Source: JAAYLC01 sp035654795 (lineage in GTDB: Bacteria > Bacteroidota > Bacteroidia > Flavobacteriales > Flavobacteriaceae). Taken from it: a stretch of 26,616 nucleotides of DNA. Under the pieces are notes generated by a model. It was not told the DNA's origin and did not search any database. It saw only the letters and a program-made list of their open reading frames with translations. A program made the translations under genes and the position numbers. Positions 8,637-16,325 of the stretch are shown here, one piece after another (the stretch's first letter is position 1; each line of letters opens with the position of its first letter). The stretch spans positions 1 to 26,616 of the forward strand of contig DASRWC010000023.1 of the NCBI GenBank assembly GCA_035654795.1, read 5' to 3'.

Positions 8637-10817
8637 TTAGATCTCAAACCCAATTCTTAGAACAAAATTTCTTCCCATATTCCAGAACTCGTTTTCCTTA
8701 AATCTGGAGAGATGAGAAATATACTTCTTATTGGTCAAATTTGTAGCGCTCAATCCCACTGTAACCTTAGTTTTTCGAAATGTAAAACGATCTTCAATTC
8801 CCGCATTTAGCAAGGAATAACCCCCACTGCGCGTTTCGAATTCGGAAACTTTATTCTGATTGAAAACATTTTTGAGACTCAGAAAGGCAGTAGGGAATTT
8901 CTCTTTCTCCACACGAATGGTGTTTGTCAAAGAAGCGGCGGGAAGTAATGGGAGAAATTGCCCGTCCTTTGTTTGACCGATGACCGTCTCAAAATTGCTT
9001 TTCCAATGGAGCCAGTCCCACGGATGGGGATGTAAATGCAAACCAAACTCTCCTCCATACAAAAAAGCATGATCCTGAAGATATTCATAGACTTTAAAGC
9101 CTTCTATGTTTTCCGATGTGGGCGAAAGGAAAATATAATTGGATATGGAATTATAAAAAGAATTAAAAGCTACTTCAAAATGGCCGGAACGGAACTCGAG
9201 AGATACATCAAGCTGGAGGTTCTTTTCATTTTCTAAAGCTTCATTTCCCCGCTCATAACGATATGTTCCTTCATGAACGCCTTCCGAGGCCAACTCCGCA
9301 AGATTTGGCGCCCTGAACCCGTTAGCTAAATTGAGTCGTAGAAACAAGTCTCTAATTAAATTTGCTTTGGCACCTACAGCGGCAGTAAAACTGTTAAAAG
9401 ATCGGGTGAGTTTGTCAGAACCCAGGGTGGGAAAGGTGTGTAATTGCCTATTGTCAAAACGGATGCCGCCTTGGAAATCAAATTTTTCAAGATGATAATG
9501 TGTAGTAGCCAGGATTCCAATGTCAGCAATATCGGCATCCGGTATTAAGATTTCATCGCCATAATTTTTGTTGCTTTGAATGAGACCTTGAATGCCGACA
9601 ATGGTTTGAAAATTATGCTGTTCCGGAAAATGATATTTGATGTCATAATTGAAAGTACGCAAGGTCATGGCAAGTTCGGGAGTTTTGGCATCCTCCTCTT
9701 CAAATTCTTTCCGATCATTTACCAGATATCCTAAAGTTGTATTTAGGTGCGAATTGCCAAAAAACCATTTGTTTTCCAAGCTCAAAATATGATTGTTAAC
9801 TTCTTGATTTGGTAACAAAGGCTTTTTCGATCGAGAGTTGTCTAGAAGTTCATCGGGAATTCCTGGTGTTGTCCGGGTATAGTTATATCGCAAAGTAGTT
9901 TTTGATTGGATTCCGGAGTATTGGAAACCTGTTTTAAAATCTTTTTCGCTAAACCGGGAATTGGTCACTCGATACCCTTCACCGGTTTTGTAGTCACTAT
10001 GACTATCAATCCCAATTCGCGCAAGCATTCGAAATTTATTCCATGACTTTTTTGCTCCTGCATTGGTGGAAATACCCAATGTATTGGAATATATCCTGGA
10101 ATTCCAATCTGCCTCTAATTTCGCTGATCTTGCAAATCTCTCCGGATTGAAATATAAAACTCCTCCCAGAGCATCGCTTCCATACAAAAGTGAAGCAGGA
10201 CCCTTGATCACTTCTACACTTTCAATACCTGAATCATTTAGTCCTAATCCGTGTTCTTCTCCAAACTGCTGATTTTCTAATCGAATTCCTTGGGAATAGA
10301 TCAGTACGCGATTGGAACTCAATCCTCGTATCACCGGTTTTCCTATTCCAATACCGGTAGAAATTAGGTCAACTCCCGGAATGTTTTTTAAACCTTCTCC
10401 AAGATTGGGCGCTCCGGTTTGTCGCATTTTTTCAGCTGAAACTCGTTCAATTCGCATTACATTTTCACTTTGTAACCGATGAAAAGGAGTGGAAATAATG
10501 ACTTCTTCCATTTCTACGGCTGTTTCCTCCATTTCTAGATTCAGCAGAACCTTGGTATCATTTTCAAAAGAAACCTTTAGAGTTTGGGAAGCATAACCAA
10601 TGGCTGATACCACAAGGGTAAATGTGCCGTTAGGGATTTGGGTAATGATGTAATTCCCATCTAAATCGGAAATTGTTCCTTTTTCCAGTTGCGGGAAATA
10701 AATGTTTGCCGAAATAGGTTCGGCTGTTTGTTTGGAAATAATTTTACCGCTCATCTGGTTTTGGGCAAATGAGGATATGCTGACCATTAGGGCCAACAAA
10801 TTAAAATAGAATTTCAT
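8637..10817 (-). CDS. TonB-dependent outer-membrane receptor, probably for a metal or metal complex
   Basis: 726 residues. A signal peptide (1-19, ending SSFA-Q) precedes a carboxypeptidase-regulatory-like domain (about 22-100; GTISDLDGNYIITQIPNGTF), a plug domain (about 120-225; GLKNIPGVDL, GKPVIRGLSSNRVLIYSQGI, ESVEVIKGPASLLYGSDALG) and a 22-strand-type barrel to the end. The plug segment QQFGEEHGLGLNDSGIE, with acidic and His residues at the expected binding face, and the preceding His/Cys-rich gene point to zinc or copper uptake, as in ZnuD-like receptors. This is inference: siderophore receptors share the architecture. There is no SusD partner, so a SusC glycan role is unlikely. Last gene of a three-gene minus-strand run, 35 bases after its neighbour. 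Confidence 0.92.
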   Translation of the reverse strand: MKFYFNLLALMVSISSFAQNQMSGKIISKQTAEPISANIYFPQLEKGTISDLDGNYIITQIPNGTFTLVVSAIGYASQTLKVSFENDTKVLLNLEMEETAVEMEEVIISTPFHRLQSENVMRIERVSAEKMRQTGAPNLGEGLKNIPGVDLISTGIGIGKPVIRGLSSNRVLIYSQGIRLENQQFGEEHGLGLNDSGIESVEVIKGPASLLYGSDALGGVLYFNPERFARSAKLEADWNSRIYSNTLGISTNAGAKKSWNKFRMLARIGIDSHSDYKTGEGYRVTNSRFSEKDFKTGFQYSGIQSKTTLRYNYTRTTPGIPDELLDNSRSKKPLLPNQEVNNHILSLENKWFFGNSHLNTTLGYLVNDRKEFEEEDAKTPELAMTLRTFNYDIKYHFPEQHNFQTIVGIQGLIQSNKNYGDEILIPDADIADIGILATTHYHLEKFDFQGGIRFDNRQLHTFPTLGSDKLTRSFNSFTAAVGAKANLIRDLFLRLNLANGFRAPNLAELASEGVHEGTYRYERGNEALENEKNLQLDVSLEFRSGHFEVAFNSFYNSISNYIFLSPTSENIEGFKVYEYLQDHAFLYGGEFGLHLHPHPWDWLHWKSNFETVIGQTKDGQFLPLLPAASLTNTIRVEKEKFPTAFLSLKNVFNQNKVSEFETRSGGYSLLNAGIEDRFTFRKTKVTVGLSATNLTNKKYISHLSRFKENEFWNMGRNFVLRIGFEI

Positions 10818-10852
10818 AGCTCTTGATTTAATTAGGAATGTTTGAAAACGGT

Positions 10853-11188
10853 CTAAATATCAAGAGAGGCCGGAGGGGCACGCAGATTAAAAAAAGATAA
10901 GAATAAAGAGGGCGCAGAAGGCGTGATAAAAGTGGTGAAATCGGTTTTTATAAACGCCTGAAAGCTTATGATATTTGTAAATAAAGGCGTTGCAAAAGGT
11001 TGGAAGTGAAACAAAACAATAGAACAATCTGCTTGTTTCTTATGAAGATGTGTGTTGTGATCATGACAAACAAGATGCTCATGGTTCGCCATGTCATGAA
11101 AGACGCGTATTCCCGTCGGGAACAGGACCAGGACAATAAAAATTGTTGCTATTGTCGCTCGCAAAATGTTATTTCTCCAAACGTTCAT
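10853..11188 (-). CDS. Small His/Cys-rich exported or membrane protein, DUF2946-like, partner of the TonB receptor
   Basis: 111 residues with an N-terminal hydrophobic helix (about 10-28). Next comes a cluster of metal-binding residues: His 31, 36, 38, 42, 44, 47, 49 and 61, with Cys 41 and 55 (HDMANHEHLVCHDHNTHLHK, then ADC). A second hydrophobic stretch and the ending LRAPPA follow; that ending recalls DUF2946-type proteins found beside metal-linked TonB receptors. The ATG overlaps the last 20 bases of the upstream gene and the receptor gene follows after 35 bases, so the three are probably one transcript. I infer periplasmic metal binding or delivery, or sensing, for the receptor; this is not shown by the sequence. 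Confidence 0.75.
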   Translation of the reverse strand: MNVWRNNILRATIATIFIVLVLFPTGIRVFHDMANHEHLVCHDHNTHLHKKQADCSIVLFHFQPFATPLFTNIISFQAFIKTDFTTFITPSAPSLFLSFFNLRAPPASLDI

Positions 11189-11489
11189 GTCTAAAAAGAA
11201 ATCCTAATCCCATACTTTTTAGCATCTTTTTCTCGAAATTCCAGAAAAATTTGAATTGACCAAAAAGCCACCCGAAAGTTACAAGAAGGACTTGATAAAC
11301 CGGAAAAATTACAATTAATCGAATGGGCCAATATACATACCAGCCCACAACATCATCGGTGATTCCCATGGCATCGGTTACAGGCCCCGCAAGTTTGGCA
11401 GCCGAGCTGCCGGTAATTGCAAAAACAACAAATACAATAAATAACTGATAATTAGAGGTCAGTTGCCATCGTTCTTTAAGTCTTTTCAT
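11169..11489 (-). CDS. Small membrane protein, DUF6787-like
   Basis: 106 residues from ATG 11489 (MKRLKERW); an in-frame start at 11519 would lie within the promoter box, so the shorter form is chosen. Two hydrophobic segments are visible, about 13-33 (LFIVFVVFAITGSSAAKL) and 50-75 (VYWPIRLIVIFPVYQVLLVT), followed by FGWLFGQFKFFWNFEKKM and a basic tail. It resembles a short flavobacterial membrane family sometimes mislabelled 'diacylglyceryl transferase'; no Lgt catalytic motif is present. The family name is from memory and moderately sure. It is the first gene of the run leading to the His-rich protein and the TonB receptor. Role unknown. Confidence 0.75.
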   Translation of the reverse strand: MKRLKERWQLTSNYQLFIVFVVFAITGSSAAKLAGPVTDAMGITDDVVGWYVYWPIRLIVIFPVYQVLLVTFGWLFGQFKFFWNFEKKMLKSMGLGFLFRHERLEK

Positions 11490-11516
11490 GGGTCCCGCAT
11501 TTATAAAATTGGAGCA

Positions 11517-11549
11517 CAAAGATAGTCATTGTATTCGGGAAAACTCAAA
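11517..11549 (-). promoter_or_regulatory. Promoter of the DUF6787-like / His-rich / TonB receptor run
   Basis: On the minus strand, TTTG (11549-11546) and TATCTTTG (11524-11517) are separated by 21 bases, a perfect -7 box of the Bacteroidota consensus. The start at 11489 follows about 27 bases downstream of the box. The box includes the triplet of the longer alternative start at 11519, which supports the shorter protein. Confidence 0.7.
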
Positions 11550-11594
11550 AGCTTAATTAAGAAGTCTTTACTAAGGAAATCCGGATCTTGAAAG

Positions 11595-12554
11595 CTATAC
11601 ATTCTTTGCAAAGGCTATAATCTGTTCCGCCAATTCGGTCCCTATTCTATCCTGCGCCTCAACTGTAGATGCCCCAATATGAGGCGTTAATGATATCTGT
11701 TCATTCATCAATACCTGAATGTGGGGTTTGGGTTCGTTTTCAAAAACATCCAATCCGGCAAATGCCACTTTCCCCGAATGGATCCCTTCCAGCAATGCAG
11801 CTTCATCCATGATTTCTCCTCTCGCCGTATTTATGATACCCACTCCGTCTTTCATTTTTTCCAAAGCTTTTTTATCGATCAGCTTTCCGGCATCTGAAGG
11901 AACATGAAGGCTGATAAAATCGCTCTGAGACAATAATGTATCAAAACTTACATTAGGGATGGAAAATGTTGCTTCTTGACCATCAAAAAAAGTGAGGGTC
12001 AATAAATTGGATTCCACATCTTTTTTTCTGCTAACTATGACTTTCATTCCACATCCGACGGCCAGCTTTGCCATTTCCTGTGCTATTCCGCCATAACCCA
12101 CCAGTCCTAAGGTTTTTCCCCTCAATTCGGTTCCGAAACTATACCCACTTTTGAGTTCTTTAAATTTTGAATCCCCTTCAAGAGGCATATTCCGGTTTGA
12201 ATGGTGAAGAAAACGAACGGCGCCTATCAAATGTGCAAACGCGAGTTCTGCCACAGAAGATGAAGAGGCTGCAGGAGTGTTGATAACTTTAATTCCTTTT
12301 TTCTCGGCATATTCTACATCAATATTGTCCATTCCCACACCTCCGCGACCTATTATTTTAAGTCGGAGACATTGATCAATTAAATCTTTCCGGACTTTGG
12401 TAGCGCTGCGCACTAATAGCACATCCACTTCGTGCTCATTGATATAATTTGCCAATTGCTCTTGTGCTACACGCACTTGTAAAACTTCATGTCCGGCAGA
12501 TTCCAGGGCGTTAATTCCTGAATCTGAAAGTCCGTCATTAGCTAAAATCTTCAT
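11595..12554 (-). CDS. serA: D-3-phosphoglycerate dehydrogenase (D-2-hydroxyacid dehydrogenase family)
   Basis: Oxidises 3-phosphoglycerate to 3-phosphohydroxypyruvate, first step of serine synthesis. 319 residues, without the C-terminal ACT domain of E. coli SerA, so no serine feedback through that domain. The catalytic triad is complete: Arg245 (NTARGE), Glu274 (FENEP), His292 (LTPHIGAST). The substrate-side loop GRGGVGMDNID is at 69-79. The nucleotide loop is LGLVGYGGIAQ (149-159). Strand 2 ends IVSRKK (173-178), where family members with NAD specificity have Asp; this may shift preference toward NADP(H). It lies 18 bases after serC, which makes the serine role the best reading even though the family includes other 2-hydroxyacid dehydrogenases. 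Confidence 0.92.
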   Translation of the reverse strand: MKILANDGLSDSGINALESAGHEVLQVRVAQEQLANYINEHEVDVLLVRSATKVRKDLIDQCLRLKIIGRGGVGMDNIDVEYAEKKGIKVINTPAASSSSVAELAFAHLIGAVRFLHHSNRNMPLEGDSKFKELKSGYSFGTELRGKTLGLVGYGGIAQEMAKLAVGCGMKVIVSRKKDVESNLLTLTFFDGQEATFSIPNVSFDTLLSQSDFISLHVPSDAGKLIDKKALEKMKDGVGIINTARGEIMDEAALLEGIHSGKVAFAGLDVFENEPKPHIQVLMNEQISLTPHIGASTVEAQDRIGTELAEQIIAFAKNV

Positions 12555-12572
12555 ATATATTCTAAGATTGAG

Positions 12573-13640
12573 TTAGGCACCTCTTTCGGTTTCTTTCATT
12601 ACCTCTATAAGAACTTTTACACTTTCTAAAGGAAGAGCGTTGTAAAGAGAAGCTCGATAACCTCCCACACTTCTATGTCCTTTAATGCCGCTGATTCCTG
12701 CTTCAACTAGATGAGTGTCAAAGGTTTCTTTTAAAGCTTCGTTCTTAAGGTTGAACGTAACATTCATCAACGATCGATCTTCTTCGCGGGGAACATAGGC
12801 TTCAAATAAGGCGTTAGAATCTATCTCATTATAAAGCATTTCCGCTTTTTCTTCATTAATTTTTTCAATTGCCGAAATTCCTCCTTTCTCTTGGAGCCAC
12901 TCAAGGGTGAGCATAGATACATAAACGGCAAAGACGCTGGGCGTGTTAAACATACTGTCTTTCTTAATATGTACTCTATAATCCATCATGGTTGGAATAG
13001 CTCTACTAACTTTTCCTAAAATATCCTCTTTTACTACAACCAGAACCGTTCCCGCGGGCCCCATGTTTTTTTGAGCACCGGCATAAATGAGATCAAATTT
13101 TGAAAAATCCAATTGCCGTGAAAAGATATCGCTACTCATATCGCATACCAAAGGTACGGGGCAGTCGGGAAAAGTTCTCATCTGGGTGCCATAGATGGTA
13201 TTGTTACTAGTGCAATGAAAATAGTCGGCATCTTCAGGAATAAGATAATTATGAGGAATAAAATTGAAACCATCACCTTCCGAAGTAGCGACGACCTTTA
13301 CCTCACCAAAATTTTTTGCTTCTTTTATAGCATTGCTGCTCCACGTACCGGTATTGAGGTAGGCTGCTTGCTTTTCCAATAGATTATAAGCAACCATCAG
13401 AAATTGCGTGCTCGCACCTCCTTGAAGGTAAAGAGCTTGGTAACCTTTTCCTTCTAAACCCAAATGTTGAAGCGCCAAAGATCTTGCGCGCTCCATAACC
13501 TCTACAAAGTCTTTGCTTCTATGCGAAATCTCTACTAGGGAAAGATCAAGATTATTGAAATTCAGAATGGCTTCAGATGCTTTTTGAAGAACAGATTGAG
13601 GCAAAATAGCCGGACCTGCACTGAAATTATGTTTTTTCAT
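12573..13640 (-). CDS. serC: Phosphoserine aminotransferase
   Basis: PLP enzyme that converts 3-phosphohydroxypyruvate and glutamate to phosphoserine and 2-oxoglutarate; it also acts on 3-hydroxy-2-oxo-4-phosphonooxybutanoate in pyridoxal phosphate synthesis. 355 residues, normal length. The start MKKHNFSAGPAILP is typical of the family. YLQGGASTQF (71-80) forms part of the phosphate-binding region, and Lys191 in GAQKNMGPAG is the PLP Schiff-base residue. HRSKDF and the C-terminal GHRSVGGYRASLYNA segment, which recognises the substrate phosphate, are both present. serA follows after 18 bases, giving two consecutive steps of the same pathway in one operon. No phosphoserine phosphatase gene is in the window. 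Confidence 0.97.
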   Translation of the reverse strand: MKKHNFSAGPAILPQSVLQKASEAILNFNNLDLSLVEISHRSKDFVEVMERARSLALQHLGLEGKGYQALYLQGGASTQFLMVAYNLLEKQAAYLNTGTWSSNAIKEAKNFGEVKVVATSEGDGFNFIPHNYLIPEDADYFHCTSNNTIYGTQMRTFPDCPVPLVCDMSSDIFSRQLDFSKFDLIYAGAQKNMGPAGTVLVVVKEDILGKVSRAIPTMMDYRVHIKKDSMFNTPSVFAVYVSMLTLEWLQEKGGISAIEKINEEKAEMLYNEIDSNALFEAYVPREEDRSLMNVTFNLKNEALKETFDTHLVEAGISGIKGHRSVGGYRASLYNALPLESVKVLIEVMKETERGA

Positions 13641-13668
13641 TGTTTTGGTTTATTTAGTAAAGACACTG

Positions 13669-13699
13669 GAAAGTTAGAAGACAATTTCCACTCTACAAA
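13669..13699 (-). promoter_or_regulatory. Promoter of serC-serA
   Basis: On the minus strand TTTG (13699-13696) and TAACTTTC (13676-13669) are 19 bases apart. The -7 box has one mismatch to TAnnTTTG (final C). The serC ATG is 28 bases beyond the box. Confidence 0.6.
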
Positions 13700-13745
13700 G
13701 GTTATAATAAACTTTTGAGAAAATTCAAAAACAAATGTAAAATCC

Positions 13746-13763
13746 AAAAAACGACGCCGTTTT
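13746..13763 (-). terminator. Weak intrinsic terminator after the acyl-CoA reductase gene
   Basis: A perfect inverted repeat (AAAACG, loop ACGC, CGTTTT on the plus strand) is followed on the minus strand by further T residues. It lies about 40 bases after the stop of the LuxC-like gene and before the serC promoter, so it would separate the two units. The stem is only six pairs, four of them A-T. Confidence 0.4.
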
Positions 13764-13801
13764 CACCCGAGATGAAGTTTGATTCAATCTTTTATTATAG
13801 A

Positions 13802-14848
13802 CTAAAGTGCCTGCAAGAATTCCAAGGTGTCTATGCCATCTGCATATTGCATCAGATGTGGTGTTTGAGCCTTTCCAAAAGGTATATTCTCAGGAGAGAA
13901 AACTTGACCAATCACACATTGAATATTAGATTCTTGCGCACGGAGTTCGTCCAAAAGGGAAGCCTTGTCTGAATAAGTTTGATAAAATAGCACTCCAATA
14001 GGGGAGGAAAAACCCGGATCTTCTTTGAGTATCAGAAATTCGTTGTCCAGTAGCGGAAGTCCCTCCATGAGGTAAACGGCCTTGTTATAATCGTAATTAT
14101 TGATGTATTTGTTGTTGTAAATAATATCCTTCCATCGGTAGCAAGCTCTAAAAAATAACTCGAAATCATAATCTATCGGCACATAAATTTTAGAAACATT
14201 CCGGCACCCGAGACCGAAATATAAGAAGATATCGTCGGCTAAACGTTCCAAATCTTCCGGAGTTTCTTCTCCTGTTAAAATTGCTACCGAATTGCGGTTT
14301 CTTCTAATAATGTGTGGGTATTTCCCAAAATAATAATCAAAATACCGTGCCGTGTTATTGCTTCCGGTGGCAATCACTGCATCAAAATCATCCAATTTGT
14401 CTTGGACGAAATCAATACGATCAGAAAATTCCTGATTCTGTCGAACTAAAAATTCGGCAAGAAAAGGAAGTAAAATCCGATCGTTGGAAGAAAGCTTTAC
14501 TTTAATTCTATGTCCTGAAATGAGTACAGCCAAAAAGTCATGAAAACCTACAAGAGGAATGTTTCCGGCCATTATAACTGCTATGGTCTTTGATTTAATG
14601 GAATCAAGCAAGTAATGTGATGTCCAGGTTTCCAGATTTTCCCGGGTTAATGTGGTAGCCCAATTTTTAAAGCTAAATAGTATGTTTTCTCGTGTGAACC
14701 ATCCGTTGGCAGCTTCTGCACGATCTATTGTTTCAACCGCCTTCTGCATTTCTAAGGAGGTTTCGGATTGTTTTTCATACGTTTCCACAATTTGATTTAA
14801 AAATTTTCCCAATGCTGAAAACGCTTGTATTCTTTGTTTTAAATCCAT
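13802..14848 (-). CDS. LuxC-like acyl-CoA reductase family protein
   Basis: 348 residues from ATG 14848 (MDLKQRIQAF); the open frame extends further upstream but that part overlaps the divergent ferredoxin gene and has no start signal. The sequence fits the LuxC / acyl-CoA reductase family, an aldehyde-dehydrogenase-like fold: AVIMAGNIPLVGFHDFLAVL (about 90-109) contains the nucleotide-binding loop, and YFGLGCRNVSKIYVP (about 206-220) contains the likely catalytic Cys. Family enzymes reduce acyl groups to aldehydes with NADPH. Here there are no luxD, luxE or luxAB genes, so bioluminescence is not implied, and the physiological substrate is unknown. The ferredoxin gene is divergent from a shared 64-base region. 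Confidence 0.85.
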   Translation of the reverse strand: MDLKQRIQAFSALGKFLNQIVETYEKQSETSLEMQKAVETIDRAEAANGWFTRENILFSFKNWATTLTRENLETWTSHYLLDSIKSKTIAVIMAGNIPLVGFHDFLAVLISGHRIKVKLSSNDRILLPFLAEFLVRQNQEFSDRIDFVQDKLDDFDAVIATGSNNTARYFDYYFGKYPHIIRRNRNSVAILTGEETPEDLERLADDIFLYFGLGCRNVSKIYVPIDYDFELFFRACYRWKDIIYNNKYINNYDYNKAVYLMEGLPLLDNEFLILKEDPGFSSPIGVLFYQTYSDKASLLDELRAQESNIQCVIGQVFSPENIPFGKAQTPHLMQYADGIDTLEFLQAL

Positions 14849-14855
14849 AGTTTCA

Positions 14856-14887
14856 TTTGGAGTTAGCCTTGATTGGCAGTACCTTTG
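14856..14887 (+). promoter_or_regulatory. Promoter of the ferredoxin gene
   Basis: TTTG (14856-14859) and TACCTTTG (14880-14887) are separated by 20 bases, a full match to the Bacteroidota consensus. Transcription would start near 14893, about 20 bases before the ATG at 14913. It is interlocked with the opposite promoter. Confidence 0.75.
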
Positions 14888-14890
14888 CGG

Positions 14891-14919
14891 CAAAGTTAGA
14901 AAAACTAATACTATGGCAA
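14891..14919 (-). promoter_or_regulatory. Promoter of the LuxC-like gene
   Basis: On the minus strand TTG (14919-14917, inside the first codons of the ferredoxin gene) and TAACTTTG (14898-14891) are 18 bases apart. The start at 14848 would lie about 37 bases beyond the start of transcription. The -7 box is the mirror image of the ferredoxin -7 box (CTTTG CGG CAAAG, 14883-14895). Confidence 0.65.
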
Positions 14920-15263
14920 TTATTATAACCGATGAATGTATCAATTGCGGCGCTTGTGAGCCGGAATGTCCAAATAATGCCATTTATGAGGGAGCAGATG
15001 AATGGAGATATGCCGATGGAACTTCTCTAAACGGTACCGTAGTTTTGCCTGACGGCAGAACGGTTAATGCCGATGAAGTGCAAGAACCTTTAAGCAATGA
15101 AATCTATTATATAGTTCCCGATAAATGTACGGAATGCATGGGCTTTCATGAAGAACCACAATGTGCAGCTGTGTGTCCGGTAGATTGTTGTGTGCCGGAT
15201 GATAATCACGTTGAGTCAGAAGAAGAGCTTCTGGCAAAACAGGCATTTCTGCACAATGAATAA
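14913..15263 (+). CDS. 2[4Fe-4S] ferredoxin
   Basis: 116 residues, cytoplasmic electron carrier. The first cluster motif is Cys 9, 12, 15, 19 (CINCGACEPECP) and the second is Cys 72, 75, 84, 88 (CTECMGFHEEPQCAAVCPVD), with eight residues between the second and third Cys of the second motif. This arrangement, and the roughly 50-residue insert between the motifs with DEW..ADGT and PDGRTVNADE, is the 4Fe-4S dicluster type seen in many flavobacteria. Two extra Cys (92, 93) follow the second motif. Electron partner unknown; the divergent LuxC-like reductase and the nearby serC-serA genes are neighbours but no direct link is shown. A strong terminator follows. Confidence 0.93.
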   Translation: MAIIITDECINCGACEPECPNNAIYEGADEWRYADGTSLNGTVVLPDGRTVNADEVQEPLSNEIYYIVPDKCTECMGFHEEPQCAAVCPVDCCVPDDNHVESEEELLAKQAFLHNE

Positions 15264-15267
15264 TGTA

Positions 15268-15289
15268 AAGCCGCCCTCGGGCGGTTTTT
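15268..15289 (+). terminator. Intrinsic terminator after the ferredoxin gene
   Basis: The GC-rich stem CCGCC (15271-15275) pairs with GGCGG (15280-15284) over a CTCG loop, extended by AAG/TTT pairs at the base and followed by a run of five T. It begins five bases after the stop codon. Confidence 0.9.
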
Positions 15290-15428
15290 CTTTTAGTACA
15301 TACTTAATTATATCCGGAGACTTACTGAATGAATGATAGCTAAGGTGTTCTTTAAAAATATATAGCCACAGCTACAGATGAAACCTATAAAATTTAGCAA
15401 GAAATATAGGAAAATCAAATTTCTTCAA

Positions 15429-15436
15429 TACTTTTG
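15429..15436 (+). promoter_or_regulatory. Candidate -7 box upstream of the polysaccharide export genes
   Basis: TACTTTTG matches TAnnTTTG exactly, but no TTG stands at the right distance upstream. It would give a leader of roughly 95 bases before the start at 15538. A weaker alternative (TTG at 15488, TATATTAG near 15514) would give a short leader. The 15290-15537 gap holds no other visible feature. Confidence 0.35.
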
Positions 15437-15537
15437 CCCACTTTCAGGAAGTTTCTGTCTTTCCGATTTTATATAGCCCTCCCCAGCTTGAATTTTTATA
15501 GATGATTAATCTTTATATTAGTCGCCAAATATTTTTT

Positions 15538-16320
15538 ATGAGTTTTAACTATCGTCATGCAATTCTGGGAGTCTTGGTTTCTTTACTTACCTTTTCCTGT
15601 GTACCTCGTAAAAGAATTGCTTATTTTCAGGGGATTGAAAATCTTCAAAATACAGATATCAATTTCAAACCGGTCACTTTTAAACCAAATGATATCTTGA
15701 GTATCACAGTTTCTGCGGCCAATTTGGAATCTGTTATTCCCTTTAACCTTATGGTTCTTTCAAGACCATTGACATCCTCTCGAGAAATGATGTCTTCAAC
15801 CAATACTCAAGAGGTAGGCTATTTAGTTGATCATACCGGAAAAATAAATTTCCCTGTGTTGGGAGAAATTCATGTGGAAGGGTTGAATTCAAAAGAACTC
15901 AGAAACCTATTGACAGAGAGGCTGGAAGAATATATTAAAGATCCTATTGTTAACGTTAGGATCATGAACTTCACCATCAGTATCTTGGGAGAAGTGACAA
16001 GACCGGGAACTTTTACCATTTCCGGAGAGCGAGTAGCCCTGCCGGAAGCATTGGGATTGGCAGGAGATATGACCATTTTTGGCAGAAGGGACAACGTACT
16101 TGTGGTTCGTGAGATTGGGGGAAAGAAACAGTATGAATTCCTGGATCTTAGAGATTCAAACGCATTAAATTCAGATTTTTACTACTTGCAGCAGCATGAC
16201 GTTGTGTATGTGGAACCCAATAGTGCGCAAAGACAAGGTTCCAGTTTTAACAGAAATGCACCGGTTTATGTAAGTATGGCATCTCTATTACTTTCAGTTC
16301 TAGTTATTATTTTCAGATAA
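15538..16320 (+). CDS. Wza-like polysaccharide export lipoprotein
   Basis: 260 residues from ATG 15538; an ATG at 15502 would add 12 residues before an otherwise ideal lipoprotein signal, MSFNYRHAILGVLVSLLTFS-C (lipobox LTFSC, Cys21). The mature part has a poly-export domain (KPNDILSITVSAANLESVIP, then VGYLVDHTGKINFPVLGEIH) and an SLBB-type segment (ISILGEVTRPGTFTISGERV, LPEALGLAGDM). A single C-terminal hydrophobic helix (VSMASLLLSVLVIIF) ends the protein. This is the outer-membrane export channel lipoprotein of Wza-type capsule or exopolysaccharide systems, shorter than E. coli Wza (about 380 residues), as usual in Bacteroidota. The kinase gene follows after five bases. Confidence 0.9.
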   Translation: MSFNYRHAILGVLVSLLTFSCVPRKRIAYFQGIENLQNTDINFKPVTFKPNDILSITVSAANLESVIPFNLMVLSRPLTSSREMMSSTNTQEVGYLVDHTGKINFPVLGEIHVEGLNSKELRNLLTERLEEYIKDPIVNVRIMNFTISILGEVTRPGTFTISGERVALPEALGLAGDMTIFGRRDNVLVVREIGGKKQYEFLDLRDSNALNSDFYYLQQHDVVYVEPNSAQRQGSSFNRNAPVYVSMASLLLSVLVIIFR

Positions 16321-16325
16321 AATCC

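Noticed and set aside
13732..13739. Perfect -7 box (TACATTTG) on the minus strand upstream of serC
   Set aside because: It lacks a -33 element at proper distance, and a better spaced promoter is present at 13669-13699.
14849..14983. 45-residue N-terminal extension of the LuxC-like protein
   Set aside because: It overlaps the ferredoxin coding region and both promoters; MDLKQ at 14848 is a normal start.
13802..15263. Bioluminescence locus, because of the LuxC-like gene
   Set aside because: No luxA, luxB, luxD or luxE is present; LuxC-family reductases occur widely in flavobacteria without luminescence.
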